NCBI RefSeq assembly: GCF_003851685.1 | Contig: NZ_CP027727.1 | Span: 4,278,001 to 4,342,000 of the forward strand | DNA from: Pseudomonas sp. R5-89-07 | Lineage (GTDB): Bacteria; Pseudomonadota; Gammaproteobacteria; Pseudomonadales; Pseudomonadaceae | Reading direction: 5' to 3' | DNA length: 64,000 bases | In this document: positions 8,379 through 16,741 of the stretch, piece by piece | How the letters are laid out: each line of letters begins with the position of its first letter | Position numbering within the stretch: position 1 is the first letter of the stretch | The notes under the pieces: generated by a model | Told to the model about the DNA's origin: nothing | Databases searched by the model: none | What the model saw: the letters and a program-made list of their open reading frames with translations, nothing else | Translations under genes and position numbers: made by a program

Positions 8379-9284
8379 TCAAGCAATCTCCCGCCTTTCT
8401 TGCGCGCAATCTGCACGGTTTGCCTGCTGCAGCTCGATCCATGCATTGAGGTTAGCGCCGAGCATACCCTTTCGCCACATTAACCAGGTGGTGGCAGTGG
8501 CAAAAGGCCCCGTCAGCGGATGAACGGACACGCTGTCCTTGCCTGGCAGGCTGTCGAGCATGGATTCAGACATCAGCGCCACGCCAGAGCCCGCGATGAC
8601 GCAAGCGAGCATGCCCTGGTAAGACTCGATCTCGATGGCGCGGCCCATGGCCACGCGCTCGTGGGAAAACCAGGTTTCCAGGCGGGTGCGATAGGCGCAA
8701 CTGCGACGGAAGGTGAATACCGAGCGGCCGGCAACGTCCTGCGGGCCGTTTACCGGCGGGTGGTCGGCCTCGCAAATGATCACCAGGCGCTCTTCGCACA
8801 GAGGGATACCGTCCAGCGTAGCAAGGGTCAGCGGGCCATCCACCAGCGCCGCATCCAGCCGCCCGGTGATCAACCCCTCCAGCAGCTCGCCGCTGGGCGC
8901 CGATTGCACCTGCAGGTTCACCCTCGGGTAGGCCTTGTGATAACGCGCCAACAGCGCCGGCAAGTGAATCGCTGCCGTGCTGTACATGCTGCCGAGTACG
9001 AAATCACCGGCCGGTTGCCCGCCCTGTACGGCGCCGTGCGCTTCGTCGTGCAGCGCCAGTAGGCGGGCGCTGTAGTCCAGCAGCACTTTACCGGCAGGCG
9101 AAAGCTGCAAACGCTGGCGTTCACGCACGAACAGCTCGACGCCGAGTTGTTCTTCCATTTGCTTGAGCCGGGTCGACAGGTTCGACGGCACACGGTGCAA
9201 GCGCTCGGCGGCGCGGGTGATGGAGCCCTCCTCGGCCACCGCCTGGAAGATGCGCAGTTGACTGAATTCCACACCTTTCTCCAA
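8379..9284 (-). CDS. LysR-family regulator, PtrR-like
   Basis: 301-residue LysR regulator. The winged helix-turn-helix is at about residues 6-65 (ITRAAERLHRVPSNLSTRLK) and the effector-binding domain at about 95-290. The start shown is the ATG at 9284; an in-frame GTG five codons in (giving MEFSQLRIF) would fit the family N-terminus equally well. It is divergent from an MFS carrier gene with about 90 bases between and probably controls it. The wording VPSNLSTRLKQMEEQLGVEL resembles regulators annotated as PtrR, but the effector cannot be read from sequence. Confidence 0.8.
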   Translation of the reverse strand: MEKGVEFSQLRIFQAVAEEGSITRAAERLHRVPSNLSTRLKQMEEQLGVELFVRERQRLQLSPAGKVLLDYSARLLALHDEAHGAVQGGQPAGDFVLGSMYSTAAIHLPALLARYHKAYPRVNLQVQSAPSGELLEGLITGRLDAALVDGPLTLATLDGIPLCEERLVIICEADHPPVNGPQDVAGRSVFTFRRSCAYRTRLETWFSHERVAMGRAIEIESYQGMLACVIAGSGVALMSESMLDSLPGKDSVSVHPLTGPFATATTWLMWRKGMLGANLNAWIELQQANRADCAQERREIA

Positions 9285-9375
9285 AACTGAACAAGTTACT
9301 CACTATTATTCATTTTTACAGAAAGTCAATCCGCTTTAGCCTGACGGTCTTCGCTTTGTTGCAGGACACGTGAAC

Positions 9376-10575
9376 ATGTCACCGCTGATTCGCTTAACCG
9401 CCAGCTTTGTCGCCCTGATGATGGCCATGGGTATCGGCCGCTTTGCCCTCACCCCGCAGATGCCGCATCTGCTCAGCGAAGGCCAGATCGACCTGACCGG
9501 CGCCGGGCTGATCGCGGCCGCCAATTACCTGGGTTACTTCGTGGGTGCCGTGGACTCGATATTCGCCCGCAGCCATCACCACATTAAGGGCCGCCTGTAC
9601 GCGGGACTGTGGCTGTGCGTGCTGCTGACGCTGGCCTCGTACTGGGCACACGGCTTCTGGCCGCACCTGTTGCTGCGTTTCGGCACCGGTGTGGCCAGCG
9701 CCTGGGCCTTGGTGATGATCACCAGTCTGAGCCAGCCACTGGCGATTGCCGCCGGCAAGCCACGCCTGGGAGCATTGGTGTTCGCCGGGCCGGGCTTGGG
9801 GATTTTGCTGACCGGCTTGCTGGCGCTGGGCTCCAACCTGCTGGGACAAAGCTCCGCGACGCTGTGGCTGGTGTATGGCGCAGTGGCGCTGGTGATGCTG
9901 CTGGCCAGCCTGCCCTTCTTGCCGAAGCCGACGTCCTCGGTTGCACCCGAGCCCAGCGCTGGCAACAACGGCAGCATCGCGCACTTATGCTGGATCTACT
10001 TCCTGTACGGCCTGGGCTACATCATTCCAGCGACCTTCCTGTCGCAGATGGCTAGCGCACAGTTCAAAGGCGCCTGGCAGGCCGACTTGTTCTGGCCTTG
10101 CTTTGGCCTGGCCGCAGCAACGGGGGTGGTGATTGCCAGCCTGCGCCACAAGGATCCGAACACCACCCGGCGCTGGCTGATGACTACCCTGTGGCTGCAA
10201 GCGGCGGGTGTGTTCACTTGCTTGCTGGGCAACGGCTGGGGCCTGGCGCTGGGAGTCTTGCTGTGCGGGGCACCGTTTCTGGCCTGCATGCAGTTGGTCA
10301 TGGCCCGTCTGCGCGAAGTAGCGCCAAACGGCTACCAGCGCAGCACCGGACTGTTGACGGCCAGCTTTGCCATTGGCCAATTGTGCGGGCCGCTGCTGGC
10401 CTCTGTGAGCAGCCACTTGAGCGGCGGCCTGCAACCGGCGCTGGTGATTGCAGGTTGCGGCCTGTTGGTGGCCGGTGGTGTATTGATCAGCCGGCGACCG
10501 CAGGCGTCGGCGCGTGAGCCTGCTCGCGTCGCGCCAGCACCAGGAAAAACAGCCCACCCAACAAGCATCCGGTAA
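9376..10575 (+). CDS. MFS transporter, YbfB/YjiJ family
   Basis: 399-residue major facilitator with about 12 hydrophobic segments. MGIGRFALTPQMPHLLSEGQ and AAANYLGYFVGAV are hallmarks of the YbfB/YjiJ subfamily. The ATG at 9376 is preferred over the in-frame GTG at 9370 because AGGA lies nine bases before the ATG and only three before the GTG. Transcription diverges from the LysR gene. The last 89 bases overlap the 3' end of the convergent permease gene, so the C-terminal residues (from about REPARVAPAPGK) are encoded opposite that gene. Substrate unknown. Confidence 0.82.
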   Translation: MSPLIRLTASFVALMMAMGIGRFALTPQMPHLLSEGQIDLTGAGLIAAANYLGYFVGAVDSIFARSHHHIKGRLYAGLWLCVLLTLASYWAHGFWPHLLLRFGTGVASAWALVMITSLSQPLAIAAGKPRLGALVFAGPGLGILLTGLLALGSNLLGQSSATLWLVYGAVALVMLLASLPFLPKPTSSVAPEPSAGNNGSIAHLCWIYFLYGLGYIIPATFLSQMASAQFKGAWQADLFWPCFGLAAATGVVIASLRHKDPNTTRRWLMTTLWLQAAGVFTCLLGNGWGLALGVLLCGAPFLACMQLVMARLREVAPNGYQRSTGLLTASFAIGQLCGPLLASVSSHLSGGLQPALVIAGCGLLVAGGVLISRRPQASAREPARVAPAPGKTAHPTSIR

Positions 10576-11929
10576 ACCAGGCGAAATTGGCCAAGCCCTG
10601 CAACGCCGGCGTGAAGGTGATTGCGACGCCCACCAGCGTCGCCGGCACCAGCGCCTTGATCGCCGTCCAGTTCACCCCGCCGTCGAAGTAATAGCGCCCG
10701 CTCGGGCTGTCATCGAATAGCGCATCCACGTCGATCTGCTGTTTTTTGACCAGGTAAAAATCCACCAGCAGGATGCCAAACAGCGGCCCGATAAACGCGG
10801 CGAGGATATCCAGGGTGTAGTGGATCATCAGCGGGTTGTTGAACAGGTTCCACGGTGTGATAAAGATCGAGGCCACTGCAGCGATCATCCCGCCTGCACG
10901 CCAGCTGATTCTGCTCGGCGCAATGTTGGCAAAGTCGAACGCGGGCGAGACAAAGTTGGCGACGATATTGATGCCGATGGTGGCGGTGACGAACGCAAAG
11001 GCGCCCAGCAACACAGCCATGCTGTTGTCGATACGCGCCACGGTAGCGATGGGGTCATGCAGCATTTGGCCAAACACCGGCAGGGTGCCCGAGACGATCA
11101 CCACGGTTACCAGGGAGAACGCCAGGAAATTCACTGGCAGCCCCCAGAAATTGCCACGCCGTACGTCCTGCATGCTGCGGCAGTAGCGGCTGAAATCGCC
11201 AAAATTCAAGGTCGGCCCGGAGAAGTACGACACCACCAGCGCGGTAGCCACGATCACCTGGCCGAACGCCTGCCAGCCCGACAGCGACTTTTCCGCCAGG
11301 GTAAAGCTGATATTCGCCCAGCCGGCCTTCCAGACAATCCAGCCGGCCAGGGCAAACATCACCGCGTACACCACCGGGCCGGCCCAGTCGATAAAGCGGC
11401 GGATGGACTCCATGCCCGCCCAGAACACAGCGGCCTGCAACACCCATAAGGTTAGGAAACCGAACCAGCCCAAGTAGGACAACCCAGCAAAATGCGGCTC
11501 GGCATACACGGCCATCGACGGAAAAAAGCGCAGCACTACGATGATCAAGGCACTCGACGCCAGGTACGTCTGAATGCCGTACCACGCCACGGCGATCAGG
11601 CCACGGATCACCGCAGGAATATTCGCGCCAAACACGCCAAATGCCAACCGGCAGATCACGGGATAAGGCACCGCCGCTTGCTGACTCGGCTTGGCCACCA
11701 GGTTGGCGATCAGTTGCACAATGCAGATGCCCGCGAGCAAGGCGATCAGCACCTGCCAACTCGCCAGACCCAGGGCAAACAGGCTGGCGGCGAAGACGTA
11801 GCCGCCGACGCTGTGCACGTCGCTCATCCAGAAGGCAAAGATGTTGTACCAGGTCCACTTTTGCGGCAGTGGGCCCAGGTCCTGATTGTAGAGCCGTGGG
11901 CTATAGCCTTTGGGCAAGTGTTCAGTCAT
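10487..11929 (-). CDS. NCS1 family nucleobase/allantoin/hydantoin-type permease
   Basis: 480-residue inner-membrane symporter of the NCS1 family. It starts MTEHLPKGYSPRLYNQDLGP and has the family substrate segment WTWYNIFAFWMSDVHSVGGY (about residues 24-43). About 12 hydrophobic segments follow, with SGPTLNFGDFSRYCRSMQD in the middle as in Mhp1-like carriers. The ATG at 11929 with GAGGAC upstream is used, although the frame is open to 12037. The 3' end overlaps the convergent MFS gene by 89 bases. Two palindromes in its leader suggest control by a GntR-type repressor. Uracil, allantoin or hydantoin are possible substrates. Confidence 0.82.
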   Translation of the reverse strand: MTEHLPKGYSPRLYNQDLGPLPQKWTWYNIFAFWMSDVHSVGGYVFAASLFALGLASWQVLIALLAGICIVQLIANLVAKPSQQAAVPYPVICRLAFGVFGANIPAVIRGLIAVAWYGIQTYLASSALIIVVLRFFPSMAVYAEPHFAGLSYLGWFGFLTLWVLQAAVFWAGMESIRRFIDWAGPVVYAVMFALAGWIVWKAGWANISFTLAEKSLSGWQAFGQVIVATALVVSYFSGPTLNFGDFSRYCRSMQDVRRGNFWGLPVNFLAFSLVTVVIVSGTLPVFGQMLHDPIATVARIDNSMAVLLGAFAFVTATIGINIVANFVSPAFDFANIAPSRISWRAGGMIAAVASIFITPWNLFNNPLMIHYTLDILAAFIGPLFGILLVDFYLVKKQQIDVDALFDDSPSGRYYFDGGVNWTAIKALVPATLVGVAITFTPALQGLANFAWFTGCLLGGLFFLVLARREQAHAPTPAVAG

Positions 11930-11968
11930 CGCTGGAGTCCTCGAATATCGCCCCGCGCTGCCGTGGCG

Positions 11969-12003
11969 GTATGCATACGGAAGACGACATGGGTTGTATA
12001 CGA
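11969..12003 (-). promoter_or_regulatory. Two short palindromes upstream of the NCS1 permease, GntR-like
   Basis: GTATGCATAC (perfect, 11969-11978) and TTGTATACGA (one mismatch from TTGTATACAA, 11994-12003) lie 40 to 75 bases before the permease start. TNGTATACNA-like elements are typical of GntR/FCD-family operators. No GntR gene is seen nearby, so the link is inference. Confidence 0.4.
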
Positions 12004-12125
12004 GGTATTCAGCAGAATGCGTGCCAATAGCACACAATCCCCCTGGAACACGGCTCCAAAGGAGTTAGGAAGATTCAGGCATGAAGGTTACGCGCAGCAA
12101 CGGTGCACAACAATCCTGTACACAA

Positions 12126-12524
12126 TCAACGGTGCACCCGTTGTGCACACAGGTAGCCAACAGTGCAACAGATCGCTGTCAGAACAGTGCCCCATGCCAT
12201 GTCCATCACCGTCAAGCCCGCCGACCAGCCTTGCAGGGTGGCCCAATTGCTCAGGTCGTAAGTGCCATAGGCAACCAGCCCGAGCAAGGCACCCAAACGC
12301 GCGGCGCGCTGCCAGCTTGCACTGGGTATCACGACGAAGACCACGCAACCGAGGACGTACAGCAGGTAAAACACAACCGCGGGAAAAAGGCGGGGCTGAT
12401 CGAGCATCAGCGAGCCGAGCAGGCTTTTGTAGGTGGGGCCCATGATGACACCCAGCCAGAGGCCGTCGAGCACCAGAAAGGCGAGCAAGGTGCCCAGATA
12501 GGCAAACAACGTTTTCTTCGACAT
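12126..12524 (-). CDS. DUF2177-family membrane protein
   Basis: 132-residue protein with four hydrophobic segments, beginning MSKKTLFAYLGTLLAFLVLD. The patterns FLVLDGLWLGVIMGPTYKS and GLVAYGTYDLSNWATL are characteristic of the DUF2177 family of small inner-membrane proteins of unknown function. An in-frame ATG three codons upstream (12533) is an equally possible start. The gene lies downstream of the cvfB-like gene on the same strand, separated by a short GC-rich hairpin. No function can be given. Confidence 0.75.
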   Translation of the reverse strand: MSKKTLFAYLGTLLAFLVLDGLWLGVIMGPTYKSLLGSLMLDQPRLFPAVVFYLLYVLGCVVFVVIPSASWQRAARLGALLGLVAYGTYDLSNWATLQGWSAGLTVMDMAWGTVLTAICCTVGYLCAQRVHR

Positions 12525-12537
12525 TTGACCCATCCAC

Positions 12538-12561
12538 TGTAGGAGCGAGCGCGCTCCTACA
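12538..12561. repeat. Short palindrome (single REP-like hairpin)
   Basis: TGTAGGAGC, six bases, GCTCCTACA: a perfect 9-bp stem between the cvfB-like and DUF2177 genes. The GTAGGAGC arms match the class of the paired element at 35444-35541. No T-run follows, so it is not a typical terminator. Confidence 0.7.
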
Positions 12562-12577
12562 GCAGAGCGAACCGCAC

Positions 12578-13414
12578 TCAGCTTAGTTCAATGCGGTCCG
12601 CATGAATCACAATCTGGCCCTGCTTGTAGAGCGCACCAATGGCCTTTTTGAAGTTGCCTTTGCTCACGCCGAACAAGTTGCTGATCACTGCCGGGTCGCT
12701 TTTATCGCTGACCGGCAAGGTGCCGTTGTTGTCACGCAACTTGGCCAGGATCTTCGAGTTGAGGCTGGACGCCGCTTCCTGGCCCACCGGCTGCAAGCTC
12801 AGGCTGATGTTGCCGTCGGCGCGGATTTCCTTGATGAAGCCTTTCTCTTCCTTGCCTGGGCGCAGGAACTTGAACACCTCGTTCTTGTGGATCAGGCCCC
12901 AGTGCTTGTTATTGATGATTGCCTTGAAGCCCATGTCTGTGGCTTCGGCCACCAACAGATCGACTTCCTGGCCCACCTGGTAATTGGCCGGAGTCTTGTC
13001 CAGGTAGCGGTCAAGACGCGCGGTGGCGGTGATGCGCTTGGTGTGCTTGTCGAGGTAGACATGCACCACGCAATACTCACCAGCGCTCAATTGACGCTTT
13101 TCTTCCGAATAGGGCAGCAACAGGTCCTTGGGCAGTCCCCAATCGAGAAAAACGCCGATACTGTTGACTTCAACCACTTTCAAACTGGCAAACTCGCCGA
13201 CTTGAACTTTGGGTTTTTCAGTGGTGGCGATAAGTTTGTCATCGCTGTCCAGATAAATGAAAACGTTAAGCCAGTCTTCATCTTCGCTGGGAATGTCTTT
13301 GGGGATATACCGATTAGGCAAGAGGATTTCACCGTCTTGCGCACCATCGAGGTACAAACCAAAGTTAGTGTGTTTAACCACTTGCAAGCTGTTGTAGCGC
13401 CCGACTAAAGCCAT
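12578..13414 (-). CDS. S1-like RNA-binding protein, CvfB/YitL family
   Basis: 278-residue cytoplasmic protein of the CvfB family: three S1-like modules (about residues 4-65, 68-130 and 145-215) and a C-terminal winged helix (about 225-278, AVISNLFGVSKGNFKKAIGA). In Staphylococcus and Streptococcus, CvfB binds RNA and affects virulence gene expression; the role in Pseudomonas is not established. The ATG at 13414 is chosen over a TTG at 13420 because GAGGG lies nine bases before it. It is transcribed towards the DUF2177 gene, probably as one unit. Confidence 0.82.
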   Translation of the reverse strand: MALVGRYNSLQVVKHTNFGLYLDGAQDGEILLPNRYIPKDIPSEDEDWLNVFIYLDSDDKLIATTEKPKVQVGEFASLKVVEVNSIGVFLDWGLPKDLLLPYSEEKRQLSAGEYCVVHVYLDKHTKRITATARLDRYLDKTPANYQVGQEVDLLVAEATDMGFKAIINNKHWGLIHKNEVFKFLRPGKEEKGFIKEIRADGNISLSLQPVGQEAASSLNSKILAKLRDNNGTLPVSDKSDPAVISNLFGVSKGNFKKAIGALYKQGQIVIHADRIELS

Positions 13415-13420
13415 TTCCAA

Positions 13421-13738
13421 ATACCCTCGTTACGTGGGCAGCATTCTACCCGAGTTGGGCCAGGCACGCGCGTGCGCCTGAAAAATCCATCGGCTGACGT
13501 GGCGCTCCAGTGGCACTGCCCCGCTCGTCTGATCATTCTTGGGAATTTTGCCACTCACCAGCACCTGTTCATCCTCTGGTTTCGAGTTAAAACAGTAAGT
13601 TAGAGAATTAATTCACTGGTCAAGTTCGGCCCTTTCTCAGTCACGCTATTAATTTCACGAGGATATTTGCCAAGCAATTGTCAAGTATTTCCTGTACGAT
13701 GCCTGGCCAAGTTAATTTTCTACAGGTTAGTGGCCGCC
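13421..13738. other. Intergenic region without a recognised gene
   Basis: About 320 bases between divergent cvfB and a small plus-strand gene. The part near 13580-13730 is AT-rich (for example TTAGAGAATTAATTCACTGG) and probably holds promoters for the small gene. No ORF, repeat or hairpin with a T-run was seen. Confidence 0.5.
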
Positions 13739-13918
13739 ATGCGCGTAAAAGCATCCAACAGCAAAGCAAAGCCAGCTCCCGCCGTTGAAACCAGCGAATC
13801 GATCAACAGCCAGATTGCTGCGTTCCTCAAGTCCGGTGGTGAAATCCAGCAAATTGCCAAGGGCGTGAGCGGCCAGACTTTCGGCCCGTCCAAGCAGATC
13901 AGCCTGGGTAAAAAGTAA
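13739..13918 (+). CDS. Small basic protein with an AFLKSGGEIQ motif (59 residues)
   Basis: Begins MRVKASNSKAKPAPAVETSE and contains INSQIAAFLKSGGEIQQIAK, then a basic end (SLGKK). The first 20 residues are lysine/alanine/proline-rich and probably disordered. The helix followed by FLxxGGxIQ resembles the C-terminal motif of the Pseudomonas RNA-polymerase-binding protein SutA (FLSRGGKVQEV, from memory), but it lacks the acidic N-terminal region of SutA. The ATG is used although the frame is open to 13667. Stand-alone gene between AT-rich flanks. Function unknown; a nucleic acid or RNA polymerase contact is only a guess. Confidence 0.6.
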   Translation: MRVKASNSKAKPAPAVETSESINSQIAAFLKSGGEIQQIAKGVSGQTFGPSKQISLGKK

Positions 13919-14124
13919 GACCTCGCAACACACCTGGTTCCTAAGCGTCTTGCCCCCAAGGCGCTAGGGCTAGAGCCCGAAACACCCACTTGCTTGACCC
14001 CATGATCCGCCAATCGACGAACGGCCCTTAAGCCAGCGACTTTCGCCGGTATGCTTGCACACGTCTAGCACGGGCATCTCCCGACTTTTTTCATCACTGC
14101 TCCTCGCTTTTCATGGAGTGAAGC

Positions 14125-14847
14125 ATGCTCAAACCCTGCTTTTTTCTGATCGCGGCCCTCGCTGCCAGCCCCCTCGCCGAAGCGCAGATCTTTCAGCGTG
14201 AATTGGGCGACTTTGATCTGAAGTTAGGCACCACACCCACTCGAAGCATGGCCCAGGGCCTGGTCAAGCCGACCTCGCCAGGCAGCGACTCATTCCATGG
14301 CGGGCTGGACCTGAGCCACAACAGCGGTCTGTATTTCGGCCAGTTTTCGCCGAACATAGGTCTCTCCTCGACCAGCAATCTGGAAGTCGACTCCTATATG
14401 GGTTTCAAGCACCCGTTCGACCAGACCCTGGGCTACGAGGTGGGTCTGATTCACTACAGCTATCCCACGCTCAGCCCTCTCGACAGCCAGGAGTTCTACG
14501 GCGGCCTGAACCTGCTGGGCAATCGTTTCGGCGCCTCCTTCAGCAACGACCCCGACCGCCGTGACAGCACGCTGTTCGCCGACCTCGGCGGCACGCAGCC
14601 TTTCGGCATCGGCGTCAGCATGAAATACACCACCCACCAGTTGGGCACCCCTGCCTCGGTGGAAGGCGGCACCATCAACAGCTTCAGCGATTGGTCGGTA
14701 CAGTTCTCCCGCGCCTGGAAGGGCATTGACCTGGACCTGATCTACAGCGACTCCAGCCTCAGCGGCGGTGACTGTTCGGCCTACTCCGGACACAATTCGC
14801 AATGTGATGGGCTGTTGACCTTGAAGGCTGTGCGATCGTTTTATTGA
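14125..14847 (+). CDS. TorF-family putative outer-membrane porin
   Basis: 240-residue protein with a signal peptide (MLKPCFFLIAALAASPLAEA, cleaved about residue 20). After it come alternating beta-strand stretches rich in aromatic residues and a C-terminal phenylalanine-tyrosine end (AVRSFY) typical of outer-membrane beta-barrels. Segments such as SGLYFGQFSPNIG and LEVDSYMGFKHPFDQTLGYEVGLIHYSYP match the TorF putative porin pattern. It stands alone, 66 bases before a lipoprotein gene on the same strand. Substrate unknown. Confidence 0.72.
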   Translation: MLKPCFFLIAALAASPLAEAQIFQRELGDFDLKLGTTPTRSMAQGLVKPTSPGSDSFHGGLDLSHNSGLYFGQFSPNIGLSSTSNLEVDSYMGFKHPFDQTLGYEVGLIHYSYPTLSPLDSQEFYGGLNLLGNRFGASFSNDPDRRDSTLFADLGGTQPFGIGVSMKYTTHQLGTPASVEGGTINSFSDWSVQFSRAWKGIDLDLIYSDSSLSGGDCSAYSGHNSQCDGLLTLKAVRSFY

Positions 14848-14913
14848 CGGGCTGAACTGTCGCACCCGCCGCAGGTTCACATGCATTAACCCCCTCCGTG
14901 CAAGGACCCGCCC

Positions 14914-15783
14914 ATGTTGCGTCGGCTCAAATTCGTGGCGTTATTGCTGACCCTCAGCCTGGTGCTCGCCGGCTGCAACCGCGTAGGCCTGGCCTACCGC
15001 AATCTCGATGTGATCATCCCCTGGACCCTCAACGACTACCTGGACATGAATGCCGGGCAAAAGAGCTGGTTCAACGACAGCCTCAAGCAGCACCTGGCGT
15101 GGCACTGCACGACCCAGTTGCCCGGTTACCTGGATTGGCTGGACCGCCTGCAGTTGATGGTCGACAGCAATCAGGTCACAGACGTCGCCTTGCAAACCCG
15201 TACGCTGGAAGCCAAGCAGGCCATCGCCGAGATTGCGCGTGAAATCACCCCGACGGCAGTTCAATTGCTGCAAGGCCTGGATGACCAACAGGTCAAGGAA
15301 ATGAACGAGGCGCTGGCCAAAGACCTGCGCAAGCGCCAGGACGAGTACCTGAAACCGCCACTGGCCCAGCAAATCAAAGAGCGCGCCGAACGCATGAGCA
15401 AACGCCTGGACGCCTGGATCGGCCCACTCAGCCCCAGCCAGCAGAGCCGGGTGACGGCATGGTCCGTCGCTTTGGGTGATCAGAACACCGAGTGGATCGG
15501 CAACCGCGCCCGCTGGCAGGCTCAATTCATTGACGCCGTGCAGCAGCGCCAAAGCCCCGACTTCCCGCGCAGGATGCAGCAACTGCTGGTCGACCGCGAA
15601 AGCCTGTGGACCCCGCAATACCGCACGGCCTACGCACAGACGGAAGCCGCCGCGCGCAGCTTGATCGTTGACTTGATGGCTCAAAGCACAGCGCAGCAGC
15701 GTCTTAAGCTGACCCAGAAAATCGACGGTGTGCGCAACGATTTCAAGGCTTTAAAGTGCCTGAAAGCCGCATCATCGCAATGA
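14914..15783 (+). CDS. DUF6279-type lipoprotein
   Basis: 289-residue predicted lipoprotein. The signal sequence MLRRLKFVALLLTLSLVLAG ends in the lipobox LAGC (cysteine about residue 21). The mature part is helical and charged, with YRNLDVIIPWTLNDYLDMN near its start and repeated glutamine/arginine helices. The WTLNDYLDM signature is typical of the DUF6279 lipoproteins of gamma-proteobacteria. No enzymatic motif is seen. A single REP-like hairpin follows the stop. Confidence 0.72.
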   Translation: MLRRLKFVALLLTLSLVLAGCNRVGLAYRNLDVIIPWTLNDYLDMNAGQKSWFNDSLKQHLAWHCTTQLPGYLDWLDRLQLMVDSNQVTDVALQTRTLEAKQAIAEIAREITPTAVQLLQGLDDQQVKEMNEALAKDLRKRQDEYLKPPLAQQIKERAERMSKRLDAWIGPLSPSQQSRVTAWSVALGDQNTEWIGNRARWQAQFIDAVQQRQSPDFPRRMQQLLVDRESLWTPQYRTAYAQTEAAARSLIVDLMAQSTAQQRLKLTQKIDGVRNDFKALKCLKAASSQ

Positions 15784-15786
15784 AAA

Positions 15787-15811
15787 GTGGGAGCGGCTTG
15801 CTCGCTCCCAC
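15787..15811. repeat. Single REP-like hairpin
   Basis: GTGGGAGC, nine bases, GCTCCCAC directly after the lipoprotein gene stop and before the convergent gene at 15832. It may act as a shared 3' structure for the two genes; there is no T-run. Confidence 0.65.
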
Positions 15812-15831
15812 CTTCGTATGGCGCGTGACCG

Positions 15832-16233
15832 CTAAATCGCACCGCCGGCAATGGCGGCCTCGCAAGCCACACGATCAAAGGTGTCTTCATCCAGCGCATC
15901 GTCCTGCTGGTCCATCACATGACGCGGGTGGTCATTGCCCGGAATCGAGCTGTCGATCAGCGAGAGCAGGCTCGCGCCTCGCGGGGTCAGAATGAAATTC
16001 TCGCCATTGCCACCCTCTTCTTCGGGGCGCGACTCGATAAACCCACGCTTGAACAGCAGCGCCTCGTAATCTGCAGCGGTTTTTTTCAACGCATCCAGAT
16101 TACCGGTGGACTCGCCCGCCGTGGCCTTTTCGGCGGCTTCCTGCTCGGCATATTTACGCGGAGCAAAGCTGCCCTCGCCGTTTTGTACTTCGTGCAACAG
16201 CCGCTCGATCAGATCCCAATTGTAAGTCGTCAT
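15832..16233 (-). CDS. Putative winged-helix (DUF2513-like) regulator
   Basis: 133-residue soluble protein. YNWDLIERLLHEVQNG at the start, then a helical middle (DALKKTAADYEALLFKRGFI) and a wing-like end (GENFILTPRGASLLSLID) give the order seen in DUF2513 and related winged-helix proteins. The C-terminal tail is acidic. It could bind DNA or a partner protein; the regulator label is tentative. It is convergent with the lipoprotein gene and divergent from the small secreted protein gene at 16388. Confidence 0.5.
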   Translation of the reverse strand: MTTYNWDLIERLLHEVQNGEGSFAPRKYAEQEAAEKATAGESTGNLDALKKTAADYEALLFKRGFIESRPEEEGGNGENFILTPRGASLLSLIDSSIPGNDHPRHVMDQQDDALDEDTFDRVACEAAIAGGAI

Positions 16234-16387
16234 CCTGATTCCTCCTGCAGGCCTGAAAAATTAGCCCGTCAAAGCTAGTGACCCGCCCGCGCGCTGGCCG
16301 TTCAGCTGAACAGACGGGCGCCATTTCTCTGAACTTTCCAGACGTTTGCCCCCTCAACCGAGCATCATCGCCAAGGAGGTCCGACCC

Positions 16388-16660
16388 ATGAGCACCCTGA
16401 AGAACCTGGTCATCGCCGCCACGCTGTTGTACGCCTTGCCCGCCTGGGCCTGCACGCCAGACGAGGCCACGGCCAAGCGCGAGGAGCTGGCCAAGGAAGT
16501 GACAAGGCTCACCGAGCAGAACCCTGCCAAAGCCAAGGAAATGAATGACGAGTTACAGAAAATGGATCTGGATACCGAAAGCGCGCAATTTCCGGACAAG
16601 TGTCAGTTGATCGATGCCCGGCTCAAGGAGCTGAAGGAGGCGGCAGCCAAGGCCAAATGA
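16388..16660 (+). CDS. Small secreted helical protein (90 residues)
   Basis: Signal peptide MSTLKNLVIAATLLYALPAW followed by a short mature protein of charged helices (EEVTRLTEQNPAKAKEMNDE-like composition, lysine and glutamate rich). It has two cysteines, one just after the signal sequence and one near the end (DKCQLIDARLKEL), which could pair. A strong ribosome site AAGGAGGT (16373-16380) lies seven bases before the ATG and fixes the start. Probably periplasmic. A strong intrinsic terminator follows 40 bases after the stop. Function unknown. Confidence 0.68.
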   Translation: MSTLKNLVIAATLLYALPAWACTPDEATAKREELAKEVTRLTEQNPAKAKEMNDELQKMDLDTESAQFPDKCQLIDARLKELKEAAAKAK

Positions 16661-16698
16661 ACGAGGCGCCGCGCATGGAAACGATCAAACTGCGCACG

Positions 16699-16729
16699 AA
16701 AAAAAACCGGACAATGTCCGGTTTTTTTT
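16699..16729. terminator. Bidirectional intrinsic terminator
   Basis: CCGGACAATGTCCGG hairpin (16707-16721) flanked by an A-run on the left and a T-run on the right. It can end both the small secreted protein gene and the convergent helicase gene. Confidence 0.9.
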
Positions 16730-16741
16730 ACCACACAGGCC

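Noticed and set aside
14290..14886. Open frame opposite the TorF-like porin
   Set aside because: Antisense to a gene with clear signal peptide and barrel pattern; no domain seen.
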